Of a stretch of DNA of 64,000 nt, positions 47,343 through 57,108 are shown piece by piece (the first letter of the stretch is position 1; each line of letters begins with the position of its first letter). The translations under genes and the position numbers were made by a program. The notes below the pieces were generated by a model that made no database searches, had not been told where the DNA came from, and worked only from the letters and a program-made list of their open reading frames with translations. Source of the DNA: Luteimonas sp. BLCC-B24 (GTDB lineage Bacteria > Pseudomonadota > Gammaproteobacteria > Xanthomonadales > Xanthomonadaceae); NCBI RefSeq assembly GCF_028550595.1, contig NZ_JAQQGN010000003.1, positions 186,001 through 250,000 on the forward strand. The letters run 5' to 3'.

Positions 47343-49835
47343 ATGCCGATCACGGCGCTGCTGCCGGAGATTCTCACCAGTCTCGCGGCCCATCCGCGGC
47401 TCGTCCTCGAAGCGCCACCCGGCGCCGGCAAGACCACGCAGGTGCCGCTGGCGCTGCTCGATGCGGCATGGCTCGACGGCCGCCGCCTCGTGATGCTGGA
47501 GCCGCGCCGCGTCGCCGCGCGCTCGGCCGCGGCGTTCATGGCCCGACAGCTGGGCGAAGACGTCGGCGCGACGGTGGGCTATCGCATCCGCTTCGAGAGC
47601 CGCGTCTCCGCGCGCACGCGCGTCGAGGTCGTCACCGAAGGCATCCTGACGCGGATGCTGCAGGACGACCCCACGCTCGACGGCATCGGTGCACTGCTGT
47701 TCGATGAATTCCACGAACGCCATCTGGCCGCCGACCTCGGCCTCGCGCTCGCACGCGACGTGCAGGCCGGCCTGCGCGAGGATCTGCGTCTGCTGGTGAT
47801 GTCGGCCACGCTCGACGGCGCACGCATCGCCGAGTGGCTGGAGGCGCCGCGCCTGTCGAGTGCCGGTCGCAGCTTTCCGGTGACGGTCTCGCACGTGCCG
47901 CCGCGGCGTGACGAGACGCTCGAGCATCAGATCCGGCGGGTGGTCGCCGACGCGCTCGCTGCCCACGCCGGCGATGCGCTGGTGTTCCTGCCGGGCCAGC
48001 GCGAGATCGCACGCTGCCACGCGCAGCTCGAGGCCGCGCTGCCGGCGGACGTCGAGCTGCTGGCGTTGCACGGCGAGCTGCCGGTCGAGGCGCAGACGCA
48101 TGTGCTGCAGCCTGCGTCCGACGGGCGACGGCGCGTGGTGCTGGCGACCAACGTGGCCGAAAGCAGCGTCACGCTGCCGGGCGTGCGCATCGTGGTCGAC
48201 AGCGGCCTGGCGCGCGAGCCGCGCTTCGATCCCAACAGCGGTTTCTCGCGGCTCGAGGTCGTGGCGATCAGCCAGGCCTCGGCGGACCAGCGCGCGGGAC
48301 GCGCCGGGCGCGTCGCCCCCGGCGTGGCGCTGCGCCTGTGGCCCGAATCGCAGCGGCTCGAGCCCCAGCGCCGGCCCGAGATCGCCCAGGTCGAACTCGC
48401 GGCGCTCGCACTCGAACTCGCCGCCTGGGGCGACGCCGCGCTGGCGTTTCCCGATCCGCCGCCCGCGGGTGCGATCGCGGCCGCGCGCGATCTGCTGCAG
48501 CGTCTGGGCGCGTTCGACGAGCGCGGGACGATCACGCCGAGCGGCCGCCGCATGCTCGCGCTGGGCACCCATCCGCGGCTCGCCGCGATGCTGCTGGCCG
48601 CCGATGCGCCGGATGCGCGCGCGCTGGCCTGTGACCTGTGCGCGCTGGTCGAAGCGCGTGATCCCCTTCGCGGCGCCGCGCGGTCCGATGCGCTCGCGAC
48701 GCGCTGGCAGGCCCTGGCGGCATTCCGGCGCGGACGCGACGGCGCCGACGTCTCGCGCGCCGCGCTGGCCGCCATCGATGCCGCGGCCCGGCAATGGCGC
48801 CGTCGGCTACGGGTCGATGCACAGCCGCCCGACACCGTGCCCGCCCACGCGATCGGCGATCTGCTCGCACATGCCTTCCCCGACCGCATCGGGTACCGCC
48901 ACGCCCGCGATGCCTACCGCTACACGCTCAGCAACGGCCGCATGGCGCGGCTGTTCGACGACAGCACGCTCGTCGGCGAGCCCTGGATCGTCGCCAGCGA
49001 ACTGCGTTTCGAGGCGCGCGATGCGCTGCTGCTGCGCGGCGCCCCGGTGGACGAGGCGGCCCTGCGCCGCGCCTGGCCGGAGCGCTTCGTCGAGGCGGAC
49101 GAGACCCGCTGGGATGCGGCGAAACGGGCGCTGGTCGGCGAACGCGTGCGGCGCTTCGACGGCATCGTGCTCGATGCGCGCGCCAACGGGCGGGTCGATC
49201 CGGCGCAGGCCGCGCGGGCACTGGCGGACGCGGTCGGTGATCTCGGCCTCGAGGTGCTGCCGTGGACGGACGCGCTGCGCCAGTGGCAGGCGCGGGTGCA
49301 GGCCGTCCGCGCCTGGATGCCCGAGCTCGGCCTGCCGGACATGGCCGATACGGCGCTGCTGGCTTCGCGCGACACCTGGCTGCGGCCCGCCTTCGCCGGC
49401 ATCAACCGGCTCGACGCGCTGGCACCCGACGCCTTCGCCGCGGCCCTGCACGGCCGGCTCGAGTGGTCGGTGCGGCAGCAGCTCGAACGTCTGGCGCCGA
49501 CGCGGGTCACCGTGCCGTCCGGGCAGGCCCGGGCCGTGCAGTACGGCATCGAGGCCGACGGCGCCCCGGCCGCACCGGTGCTGGCGGTCAAGCTGCAGGA
49601 GCTGTTCGGCCTCGCGCAGACGCCGACCGTGGCCGACGGCCGGGTGCCGTTGACCCTGCATCTGCTGTCACCGGCCGGCCGGCCGCTGCAGGTCACCCGC
49701 GACCTGCAGGGCTTCTGGGAGCGCACCTACCCGGATGTGCGCAAGGAAATGAAGGGGCGCTACCCGCGGCATCCCTGGCCGGACGATCCCTGGAACGCGC
49801 CGGCCACGCATCGTGCCAAGCCGCGCGGCACCTGA
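47343..49835 (+). CDS. hrpB: ATP-dependent RNA helicase-like protein HrpB
   Basis: The 830-residue DEAH-type helicase has Walker A APPGAGKTTQ, the DEFHER box, MSATLDG, FLPGQREIARC, VLATNVAESSVTLPGV and RAGRAGRVAPG, followed by the long HrpB-specific C-terminal domain ending in WPDDPWNAPATHRAKPRGT. The length matches HrpB. Its cellular role is poorly defined. It is unrelated to the plant-pathogen hrp secretion genes. A GTG 13 codons upstream is an alternative start. Confidence 0.94.
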   Translation: MPITALLPEILTSLAAHPRLVLEAPPGAGKTTQVPLALLDAAWLDGRRLVMLEPRRVAARSAAAFMARQLGEDVGATVGYRIRFESRVSARTRVEVVTEGILTRMLQDDPTLDGIGALLFDEFHERHLAADLGLALARDVQAGLREDLRLLVMSATLDGARIAEWLEAPRLSSAGRSFPVTVSHVPPRRDETLEHQIRRVVADALAAHAGDALVFLPGQREIARCHAQLEAALPADVELLALHGELPVEAQTHVLQPASDGRRRVVLATNVAESSVTLPGVRIVVDSGLAREPRFDPNSGFSRLEVVAISQASADQRAGRAGRVAPGVALRLWPESQRLEPQRRPEIAQVELAALALELAAWGDAALAFPDPPPAGAIAAARDLLQRLGAFDERGTITPSGRRMLALGTHPRLAAMLLAADAPDARALACDLCALVEARDPLRGAARSDALATRWQALAAFRRGRDGADVSRAALAAIDAAARQWRRRLRVDAQPPDTVPAHAIGDLLAHAFPDRIGYRHARDAYRYTLSNGRMARLFDDSTLVGEPWIVASELRFEARDALLLRGAPVDEAALRRAWPERFVEADETRWDAAKRALVGERVRRFDGIVLDARANGRVDPAQAARALADAVGDLGLEVLPWTDALRQWQARVQAVRAWMPELGLPDMADTALLASRDTWLRPAFAGINRLDALAPDAFAAALHGRLEWSVRQQLERLAPTRVTVPSGQARAVQYGIEADGAPAAPVLAVKLQELFGLAQTPTVADGRVPLTLHLLSPAGRPLQVTRDLQGFWERTYPDVRKEMKGRYPRHPWPDDPWNAPATHRAKPRGT

Positions 49836-49956
49836 GACCGTCTGCGCGCGCAACCGCACTTGAACGCGGGATCGCGCGCGCCGTCGCCGCTCACACCGGT
49901 TCGACAGCGTGGCGCACAGACTTCGCGTCCCGTATGCGGACCTCGAAGGAAATCCG

Positions 49957-50325
49957 ATGAGCAAGTTCGAAGAGTTGTCCGACAAGGCGATGTCGCTGGT
50001 CGGCCAGGCAGGCGACAGCCTGCGCCATGCGCTTCCGTCCACGGCCGAGAACTGGATGAAGACCGGCATGGCCGTGGGTGTGGCACGCACCGGCGCCAAG
50101 GTCGGCGTGGGGTTCCTGCGTCGCAATCCGGCCATCGTGGCTGCGAGTGCGATCGGCGTGGGCCTGGTGTGGGTGGCCGCGCGGCAGTACCGCAAGAAGA
50201 AGGCGAACGGCACGATCGAAGGCAACTCGCGTCGTATCGAGGCCTCCAACGCCGCGGCGCGCAAGCGCGCGACCCGCAGCAAGCGCGGCGCCGCCACGGC
50301 CGCCAACGAGACCGACGCCGACTGA
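49957..50325 (+). CDS. small single-pass membrane protein of unknown function
   Basis: The 122-residue protein has a soluble N-terminus (MSKFEELSDKAMSLVGQAG), one membrane helix at about residues 57-76 (NPAIVAASAIGVGLVWVAAR), then a Lys/Arg/Ala-rich tail. It follows a good AAGGA ribosome site. The pattern resembles small YqjD/ElaB-like membrane proteins, which carry one helix and may bind ribosomes, but the C-terminal position of their helix differs. Function unknown. Confidence 0.72.
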   Translation: MSKFEELSDKAMSLVGQAGDSLRHALPSTAENWMKTGMAVGVARTGAKVGVGFLRRNPAIVAASAIGVGLVWVAARQYRKKKANGTIEGNSRRIEASNAAARKRATRSKRGAATAANETDAD

Positions 50326-50467
50326 TTCGGCGGCGCCGCGGCGCCGCCATCATCCACGTGTTCCCGCGCGCTGCCCGCACCACGGGCGGCGCGCTGTGCG
50401 TCGTGCTTCAGCCGGCGACAGGCGGCGGATGGGTATGCTCGTCTACCATCCGTCCCGAACCTGTCCC

Positions 50468-51553
50468 ATGTCCGACGCGCTTGCCCCGACTCCGCCCCTT
50501 GCCGCGCATGCCGATCGCGCCTTGCGGGCCGGCATGCGCCATCTGCTCGGAGTCACCGCCGCGGCATTGCTGCTCGCCGGCTGCGGACGCGACAACGTGC
50601 GTCCCGTTGCCGAACCCACGCCGCCGCCGCGCCCTGCCACCGCGACGCCTGCGCCGCCGGCACCTCCGGTGCGGATCGGGTTGGCGCTCGGCGGCGGCGC
50701 GGCCAAGGGCTTCGCCCACATCGGCGTGATCAAGATGCTCGAAGCGAACGGCATCAAGGCCGACGTGGTGGCCGGCACCAGCGCCGGCAGCGTGGTGGGC
50801 GCGCTCTACGCCAGTGGCATGGACCCGTTCCGGATGCAGGAGCGGGCGGTGGCGCTCGACGAGTCCAGCATCCGCGACGTCCGCCTGTTCTCCGGTGGCC
50901 TGGTGCAGGGCGTGGCCCTGCAGAACTACGTCAACCAGGAAGTCGGCAACCGCACGCTGGAGCGCATGACGATTCCATTCGCCGCCGTGGCCACCCGGCT
51001 CGACACCGGCGACCGCGTCGTCTTCGTACGCGGCAACACCGGCCAGGCCGTGCGTGCCTCGAGCAGCGTGCCCGGTGTGTTCGAGCCGGTCCGCATCGGC
51101 GAGCGCAGCTACGTCGATGGCGGCGTGGTCAGCCCGGTGCCGGTGGACGCGGCCAAGCAGCTGGGGGCGGACCTGGTGATCGCCGTCGACATCTCCAGCA
51201 AGGCCAGCGGCAGCACACCCGGCAGCATGCTCGGCATCGTCAACCAGTCGATCGCCATCATGGGCCAGACGCTCGGCCGCCAGGAACTCGCGCGCGCCGA
51301 CGTCGTCATCCGGCCGCAGGTCAACGACATCGGACCGGCGAGCTTCGAACAGCGCAATGCGGCCATTCTGCAGGGCGAACGTGCCGCGCTCGCGGCGATG
51401 CCGCAGATCCGCAGCCGCATCGCCGAACTCGAACGCGCACGCGCGGCCGCGCGCAGGCCGGCGACGCCGGTCGAGCCGGAGCCGGTCGACATCGACTGCG
51501 GTGACAGCTGGGTGCGGCGGCTCAATCCGTTCGCGAAGGAACGCGCCTGCTGA
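50468..51553 (+). CDS. patatin-like phospholipase family lipoprotein (RssA-like)
   Basis: The protein of 361 residues has the patatin fold: GGGAAKGFAHIG oxyanion motif, nucleophile Ser105 in AGTSAGSVVGAL and catalytic Asp217 in YVDGGVVSPVPV. The N-terminus has a lipobox-type sequence LLLAGCGRD; an internal ATG at 50534 would give a cleaner lipoprotein signal than the ATG at 50468 used here. RssA-like enzymes are bacterial esterases or phospholipases. An exported lipidated form would face the periplasm. Substrate unknown. Confidence 0.83.
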   Translation: MSDALAPTPPLAAHADRALRAGMRHLLGVTAAALLLAGCGRDNVRPVAEPTPPPRPATATPAPPAPPVRIGLALGGGAAKGFAHIGVIKMLEANGIKADVVAGTSAGSVVGALYASGMDPFRMQERAVALDESSIRDVRLFSGGLVQGVALQNYVNQEVGNRTLERMTIPFAAVATRLDTGDRVVFVRGNTGQAVRASSSVPGVFEPVRIGERSYVDGGVVSPVPVDAAKQLGADLVIAVDISSKASGSTPGSMLGIVNQSIAIMGQTLGRQELARADVVIRPQVNDIGPASFEQRNAAILQGERAALAAMPQIRSRIAELERARAAARRPATPVEPEPVDIDCGDSWVRRLNPFAKERAC

Positions 51554-51935
51554 CGCAGCCACGGCCCACGTGAGCGGCGTCTGCGCTGCGGCGCGCGGCA
51601 CCGCCGCACAGTGCGCCGCAGCGATGGATCGAGCGGCCGGACGCCGGCCCCGGTCGTGCTGCGATGCGGCCCGCACGCGGTGATGCACGGGCGTCGTGCG
51701 ATGCAGGACTGAATGCGCGTGATCGCGTTCGTTCACCCGCAGCCCACACCACGCCACGACACACTGCGCTCGGCCGCACCGATGCCGCGCGCATCGACCG
51801 ACCCCGGACGCCCCCACACGCTCGCCGCTGCGCGCGCACTCCGGACACGCGCGCCATGCCGTCGGCAGCGCTTCCGCGCTGCCCGTCCATCGACTTGGTG
51901 CGGCCCGCCGCATCCCAGCGAGGAGAGTCCTTCCC
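51554..51935. other. 382-bp gene-free stretch
   Basis: The region between the patatin gene and the channel gene has no recognisable gene. A GAGGAG ribosome site for the channel gene lies at its right end (about 51921). I see no terminator with a T-run. Confidence 0.55.
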
Positions 51936-53567
51936 ATGCAAGCCAACACCCTCGGCCGACAGCTCGAACTGAGCCTGGGCCATTACCTGCCGAGCGTGCT
52001 CGGTGCGGTGCTCGTACTCATCGTCGGCCTGATCGCCGCGCTGTTCGTGCGTGGCGTGATCCGCAGCGGCATGGCGCGCTTGCGCGTCAACGAGCGCGTC
52101 CACACGCAGACCGCATCGCAGCTCGACATCGTCAAGGTGGCGGCGTCGATCGGCTTCTGGTTCGTGATCCTGCTCACCCTGATCGGCGTCTTCAGCGTGC
52201 TGCGCGTCGACGGGCTGTATGGACCGTTCTCGGCCCTGGTGACCGAGGTCATGCTGTACCTGCCGCGGATTCTGCTGGCGGCCGTGCTGGCTCTGGTGGC
52301 GTGGGTGCTGGCGACGGTGCTGCGCGCCGGCGTCAACCGCCTGATGGCCGCCGGGCGCTGGGACGAGACGCTCTCGGAATCGGCCGGCGTCCGGCCGATC
52401 TCGGGTGTGCTCGGCGACGTCGTCTACTGGCTGGTGCTGCTGTTGTTCCTGCCGGCGATCGTCGGTGCACTGCGCATCGACGGTCTGATGCTGCCGCTGG
52501 CGGACATGACCGCGCAGGTCACGACGATGCTGCCCAACATCTTCGCGGCCGTGGTCATCGGCGTGGTCGGCTGGCTGGTGGCCAAGGTGCTGCGCGGTCT
52601 GTTGACCAACCTGCTGGCCGCCAGTGGGATCGACCGCTACAGCAATCGCGACGGGCTCACCGAAGGTGTGCGGCTGTCGCAACTCGGCGGCACGCTGGTC
52701 TTCATCCTGGTGATCGTGCCGACGTTGATCGCCGCGCTCGATGCGCTGGCGATCCGGGCGATCTCCGAACCGGCGAGCGACATGCTCGGCATGTTCCTGA
52801 CCGCGATCCCGAACATCCTGGCCGCGGCGCTGATCCTGATCGTCGCGTGGTACCTGGGCCGGTTCGTGGCCGGGCTGCTGACCCGTCTGCTCGAGAACCT
52901 CGGCGTCGACCGCATCCCGGCGCGTCTGGGTCTGGCCCATCTGTTCACGACTGCGCCGGCGGCTCCCGTCGCACCGACCACCGCCGCGCCGGTCGACCAG
53001 GCGCTGGCGACGGCCGATCCGGTCGCGGCCGCGGGCATGCCCGAGCCGGGCCCCCCGATCGTGGACGCACACGGCACGCCGGTGAACGCTCCGGCCGCCG
53101 GCACCGGGCTGTCGGCCTTCGTCGGCCGCGTGGCGCTGTTCTTCATCCTGCTGTTCGCCACCGTCGAGGCGGCCCACCGCCTGGGCTTCACCGGCGTGCG
53201 CGACCTGCTGGCGACCTTCATCGCCTTCGGTGCCGACGTGCTGCTGGGTGCGGTGATCCTGGTGGTGGGGTACTGGCTGGCCGACGTCGCCGCCCGGGCG
53301 ATCCAGCGTGCCAATCCCGATCGCAGCGTCGGCCTGTCGCGCATCGCGCGGGTCGCGATCCTCGGCCTGGTGATCGCGATGGGTCTGCGCGCGATGGGCA
53401 TCGCCGACGACATCGTCAACCTCGCGTTCGGGCTGGTGCTCGGCGCCGTGGCGGTGGCCACCGCGCTGGCCTTCGGCCTCGGCGGCCGCGATGCGGCCGG
53501 CCGGGTGGCCGACCGTTGGGCCCGCGCCTACCTGGAGCGTCGCGGCGACAACGATCCGCGTCCCTGA
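51936..53567 (+). CDS. mechanosensitive channel family protein (CmpX/TM-helix repeat type)
   Basis: The 543-residue inner membrane protein has about ten predicted helices arranged as repeats of an MscS-like paired unit (GHYLPSVLGAVLVLIVGLIAAL; MLPNIFAAVVIGVVGWLVAK; AIPNILAAALILIVAWYLGR; each a marker only). A Pro/Ala-rich cytosolic or periplasmic linker (about 350-390) precedes a final pore-like segment ending GLGGRDAAGRVADRW, as in MscS and CmpX. It likely responds to membrane tension. It stands alone and has a strong terminator. Confidence 0.85.
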   Translation: MQANTLGRQLELSLGHYLPSVLGAVLVLIVGLIAALFVRGVIRSGMARLRVNERVHTQTASQLDIVKVAASIGFWFVILLTLIGVFSVLRVDGLYGPFSALVTEVMLYLPRILLAAVLALVAWVLATVLRAGVNRLMAAGRWDETLSESAGVRPISGVLGDVVYWLVLLLFLPAIVGALRIDGLMLPLADMTAQVTTMLPNIFAAVVIGVVGWLVAKVLRGLLTNLLAASGIDRYSNRDGLTEGVRLSQLGGTLVFILVIVPTLIAALDALAIRAISEPASDMLGMFLTAIPNILAAALILIVAWYLGRFVAGLLTRLLENLGVDRIPARLGLAHLFTTAPAAPVAPTTAAPVDQALATADPVAAAGMPEPGPPIVDAHGTPVNAPAAGTGLSAFVGRVALFFILLFATVEAAHRLGFTGVRDLLATFIAFGADVLLGAVILVVGYWLADVAARAIQRANPDRSVGLSRIARVAILGLVIAMGLRAMGIADDIVNLAFGLVLGAVAVATALAFGLGGRDAAGRVADRWARAYLERRGDNDPRP

Positions 53568-53585
53568 GCCCGACGGCGCCCCGCA

Positions 53586-53613
53586 CCAAGGCCCGCCGCC
53601 CGGCGGGCCTTGG
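53586..53613 (+). terminator. hairpin after the channel gene
   Basis: A perfect 12-bp stem CCAAGGCCCGCC/GGCGGGCCTTGG with loop GCCC is followed by TCGTTTT. It is a good terminator 18 bp after the stop. Confidence 0.78.
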
Positions 53614-53711
53614 TCGTTTTCCCTCAATGGCGGGGTCGACGGTCGCGTGTGCGGCGGCGCTGCCGCTCGCAGCCGATGCGTCGCCCACAGGCAGGCCGCG
53701 AAGGCGCGGCC

Positions 53712-54599
53712 TCACTCCGGTGGGGGCATCTCGTCGCGCACGCGCAGGAACCGCGCGAAGCGCGGCAACCCGGTCGAGGTGAGGCCGTTGTAGCGATACG
53801 TCACCCAGGTGCCGAGCGCCGGCGGCTGCGCGCGCTGGGCGTCGCTGAAGCCGGTGCCGATCCGGAACCGGCGGCCGTCGTGGTGCTCGACTTCCAGGGC
53901 GCCGAGCATCCCGCTGTATTTGCCCTTGCCTGGCGTGTGTGCGACCACCCGCGCTTCGGCGTCGTCATGGGGCTTGAACTTGAACAGGGCGGCGCTGCGT
54001 CCGGCGCCGTAGCGGGCGTCGCGATGGTGCAGCATCAGGCCTTCGCCGCCGGCCGCGACCACCTCGGCGAGCTGTGCATCCAGCGCCGCGCGTGAGGTGC
54101 CGGGGGTCTGCGTCACCATCCGCAGCTGCGGATGTGCGGTGCGTGCCACCAGGGTCCGCATCGCCTGCACGCGCTCGGCGAACGGACCGGGGTGCGCCGG
54201 CAGGTCGAACACCATGAAGCGCACCGGTGCCCAGGCCGCGTCGTCAGCCCGCGCACTGCGCACGAGGGCGCTGACGGCCTCGAAGCGGTCGCGTGCGATC
54301 CACAGTTCGCCGTCCATCGGAACATCGGGCCAGCCCCGGGTGAACGCCGCCGGGGTGACGATCCGGTGCCCGCCGCGCGTCCACAACGCCCGTCCGTCCC
54401 AGCGTCCGCGCACGCCGTCGAGCTTTTCACTGACGAAATAGGCGTCGACGTCGATCCGGGTCGTGCCGAGATCGCGCGCCAGCATCAGTCCCGGCACAGG
54501 CGCCGCTGCGGCCGCCGTCGCACCGATCAGGCACAGCGCGGCGATGCAGACAGCGACAGCCCGGGACCAGGTCGGGCGATCGGTGCGCGATCGTGGCAT
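53712..54599 (-). CDS. secreted ATP-dependent DNA ligase (LigE type)
   Basis: The 295-residue protein has a signal peptide (about 1-33, ATAAAAAPVPG). A minimal adenylation domain follows with the nucleophile Lys59 in SEKLDGVRGRW, VPMDGELWIARDRF, FMVFDLPAHP, EGLMLHH and FKFKPHDDAEARVV, then an OB domain. Minimal ATP ligases with a leader (Lig E) occur in several proteobacteria and probably act outside the cytoplasm, perhaps on incoming or environmental DNA. This is the second ATP-dependent ligase in the window besides LigD. Confidence 0.87.
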   Translation of the reverse strand: MPRSRTDRPTWSRAVAVCIAALCLIGATAAAAAPVPGLMLARDLGTTRIDVDAYFVSEKLDGVRGRWDGRALWTRGGHRIVTPAAFTRGWPDVPMDGELWIARDRFEAVSALVRSARADDAAWAPVRFMVFDLPAHPGPFAERVQAMRTLVARTAHPQLRMVTQTPGTSRAALDAQLAEVVAAGGEGLMLHHRDARYGAGRSAALFKFKPHDDAEARVVAHTPGKGKYSGMLGALEVEHHDGRRFRIGTGFSDAQRAQPPALGTWVTYRYNGLTSTGLPRFARFLRVRDEMPPPE

Positions 54600-54727
54600 C
54601 GGGACGCTCCGGTGTGCTGACGGGGCGTCCAGCCTGCGTGCGACGCCGGCGCCTGCGCGAGGCGGGTTCGCTGCAGCCCGGCGTCGGCGCGCACCGCGCG
54701 TGGATGTCGGGCGATGTCCCGATACGA

Positions 54728-54752
54728 CGACGCCGGCGCAGCGCCGGCGTCG
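54728..54752 (-). terminator. hairpin downstream of the algC-type gene
   Basis: CGACGCCGGCGC at 54728-54739 is a near-perfect partner of GCGCCGGCGTCG at 54741-54752, giving an effective stem of 9-10 bp. It lies 24 bp beyond the stop on the minus strand; no T-run. Confidence 0.5.
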
Positions 54753-54776
54753 CGGGCACCTGCAGCGCCGGCGCCG

Positions 54777-57095
54777 TCAGAACGGCAGCGCGAGTTCCGG
54801 GTCGAGGGCCAGCAGCTGATCGCGGAAGGTCTGCTGGATCCGCGCCATCGCCTCGCGGCTGTCGGCATCGAAGCGCAGCACCAGCACCGGCGTGGTGTTG
54901 GAAGCACGCACCAGGCCCCAGCCGTCGGGCCAGTCCGCGCGGACGCCGTCGATAGTGGACAGACGCGCGCCCTCGAAGGCCGCGGCGGCCTGCACGCGCT
55001 GGACGAACGCGTGCGGGTCGCCGCCCGGCGCGTCGACCTTGATCTCCGGCGTCGACACACCGCTCGGCAGTGCCTTGAGCACCGCCGTCGGATCGTCGTC
55101 GATGGCCAAGATTTCGAGCAGCCGCGCGGCGGCATAGATGCCGTCGTCGAAGCCGTACCAGCGTTCGGAGAAGAAGAAATGGCCGCTCATCTCGCCGGCC
55201 AGCTCGGCGCCGGTTTCACGCATCTTGGCCTTGATCAGCGAATGCCCCGTCTTCCACATCAGCGGACTGCCGCCGTGGCGCAGGACGTGGCCCGGCAGAC
55301 GCCCGGTGCACTTCACGTCGAAGACGATCATCGCGCCCGGATTGCGCTCCAGCACATCGGCCGCGAACAGCATCAGCAGACGGTCGGCGAAGATGGTTTC
55401 ACCGTCGCGGGTGACCACGCCGAGCCGGTCGCCGTCGCCGTCGAAGGCCAGGCCCAGATCGGCATCGAAACGCTGCACCGTGCTGACCAGGTCGGCCAGG
55501 TTCTGCGGGTCGCTCGGATCGGGATGGTGATTGGGGAAGGTGCCGTCGATGTCGCAGTACAGCGGCACCACCTCCGCTCCGATGGCTTCGAGCACGCGTG
55601 GGCCGAGTTCGCCGGCCACGCCGTTGCCGGCATCCACCACCACCTTCAGCGGCCGCGCGATCTGGATGTCGTCGGCGATGCGGCGGACGTACTCCTCGCT
55701 GATGTCGCGCTCGCTCAGGCCACCGGGCTGGGCCGCGGTGTAGAGGCGGTCGTCGGCGACGCGGGCATGCAGGTCGGTGATCGCGTCCCCGGACAGCGTT
55801 TCGCCGCCGACGACGATCTTGAAGCCGTTGTAGTCGGGCGGGTTGTGGCTGCCGGTCACCGAGATGCAGCAGCCGGTGCGCAGGTGGAAGCCGCCGAAGT
55901 AGACCAGCGGCGTCGGCGCCAGACCGATGTCGATGACGTTGCGGCCGGCCTTGCGCAGGCCGGCGATCAGGCCGGCGACGAGGTCGGGGCCGGACAGGCG
56001 GCCGTCGCGACCGACGACGATGTCGGTGAGGTCCTGTTCGCGCATCAGCGAGCCCACGGCCTGGCCGATCAGATCGGCCACGCCGGCATCGAGGGTCTGT
56101 CCGACGATGCCGCGGATGTCGTAGGCGCGGAAGATCGACGGATCCAGCACGACCGACGGCGCGGCCTTCTTCGGCTCGCTGCGCACGGTCGGCGCGGGGA
56201 CGGGCACGCCGTCGTCCGCCTGCGCGGGCTGCTGCAGGGATTCGGCCAGCGTCGGGGCGATGTCGTCGCTGGCCGCCACCGGCTGCAGGTGACGCGGCAG
56301 TCGCCACACCCCCGCAGCGAGCAGCAGCAGCACCACGGCGATCACCAGCAGCGGCAGGCCATCGAGGCCGAAGGGCGGGGTGTCCACGTGCGGCACAGCG
56401 GCCGCGACACGCAGGCCGGTGCCGGGCACCGGACGGCCGAGGCGCTCGGCCACGTTCGCCAGCGACGCATCGCCGCGGGCGTGGATGGTGTAGCCGCCCT
56501 GGCGAAGCGCGAGATAGGTGGCATCGTCCAGCGCGGCGCCGTCCAGCGGCGCCGTGGCACGGCTCAGCGGCAGCTGGGCGATCGCCACGCCGACGACGGC
56601 GTCCCCGGCCCGGGCCGGGGCGGTGAGCAGCACCTTGGGGGCATCGCCGATGCGTGCGACCGTCAGCACCGGTGCGTCACTGCCGATGGCCGCTTCGAGC
56701 GCGGCGAGCCGGCCGAACCCGTCGCCATCGAGCGCCGCGTAATCGGCGTCGAGCTGGACCGGCAGCACCTGCGCCGATTCCACATCGGACCAGTCGGCGC
56801 CCAGCGCCGCGCCGGCCGCCGCGAGGTCGCGGTCGGCGAGTGCGCGCTGGACGGCGGGCGTCTCCAGCTGGGTCCCCAGGCGGGCCAGGTCGTCACCCAG
56901 ACGCGTGCGCAGACCGTCGAGCGCGGTATCGCGCGCGCGCTCGACCGCGGCCACGCGGCGGTCGCCCTGCAGCGTCTGCCAGCCGCTCCATGCGAACCAC
57001 GCCGCCACCAGGCCCAGCACGATCGCCAGCAGCGGCGCGGCAGGACGCAGCTGCGCCAGCAGCGCACGCGTCCGTTGCGGATCCTTCTCGCTCAT
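54777..57095 (-). CDS. algC: phosphomannomutase/phosphoglucomutase, long AlgC-type form
   Basis: The 772-residue protein is a long alpha-D-phosphohexomutase. An N-terminal membrane helix (about 17-38) and roughly 260 residues of extracytoplasmic-like domain precede the catalytic part. The catalytic part begins near residue 315 with phosphoserine Ser416 in TGSHNPPDYNG, the metal loop DGDGDRLG (about 549-556) and GEMSGHFFF for substrate binding. It interconverts mannose or glucose 1- and 6-phosphates for exopolysaccharide and LPS precursors. Pseudomonas AlgC also has a long variant. It is co-oriented with dut. Confidence 0.9.
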   Translation of the reverse strand: MSEKDPQRTRALLAQLRPAAPLLAIVLGLVAAWFAWSGWQTLQGDRRVAAVERARDTALDGLRTRLGDDLARLGTQLETPAVQRALADRDLAAAGAALGADWSDVESAQVLPVQLDADYAALDGDGFGRLAALEAAIGSDAPVLTVARIGDAPKVLLTAPARAGDAVVGVAIAQLPLSRATAPLDGAALDDATYLALRQGGYTIHARGDASLANVAERLGRPVPGTGLRVAAAVPHVDTPPFGLDGLPLLVIAVVLLLLAAGVWRLPRHLQPVAASDDIAPTLAESLQQPAQADDGVPVPAPTVRSEPKKAAPSVVLDPSIFRAYDIRGIVGQTLDAGVADLIGQAVGSLMREQDLTDIVVGRDGRLSGPDLVAGLIAGLRKAGRNVIDIGLAPTPLVYFGGFHLRTGCCISVTGSHNPPDYNGFKIVVGGETLSGDAITDLHARVADDRLYTAAQPGGLSERDISEEYVRRIADDIQIARPLKVVVDAGNGVAGELGPRVLEAIGAEVVPLYCDIDGTFPNHHPDPSDPQNLADLVSTVQRFDADLGLAFDGDGDRLGVVTRDGETIFADRLLMLFAADVLERNPGAMIVFDVKCTGRLPGHVLRHGGSPLMWKTGHSLIKAKMRETGAELAGEMSGHFFFSERWYGFDDGIYAAARLLEILAIDDDPTAVLKALPSGVSTPEIKVDAPGGDPHAFVQRVQAAAAFEGARLSTIDGVRADWPDGWGLVRASNTTPVLVLRFDADSREAMARIQQTFRDQLLALDPELALPF

Positions 57096-57108
57096 CAATT
57101 CGTCCCCG

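Noticed and set aside
51522..53627. 701-codon minus-strand frame opposite the mechanosensitive channel
   Set aside because: The plus strand encodes ten clear membrane helices and a terminator. The antisense translation is Gln/His/Asp/Arg-rich low-complexity sequence.
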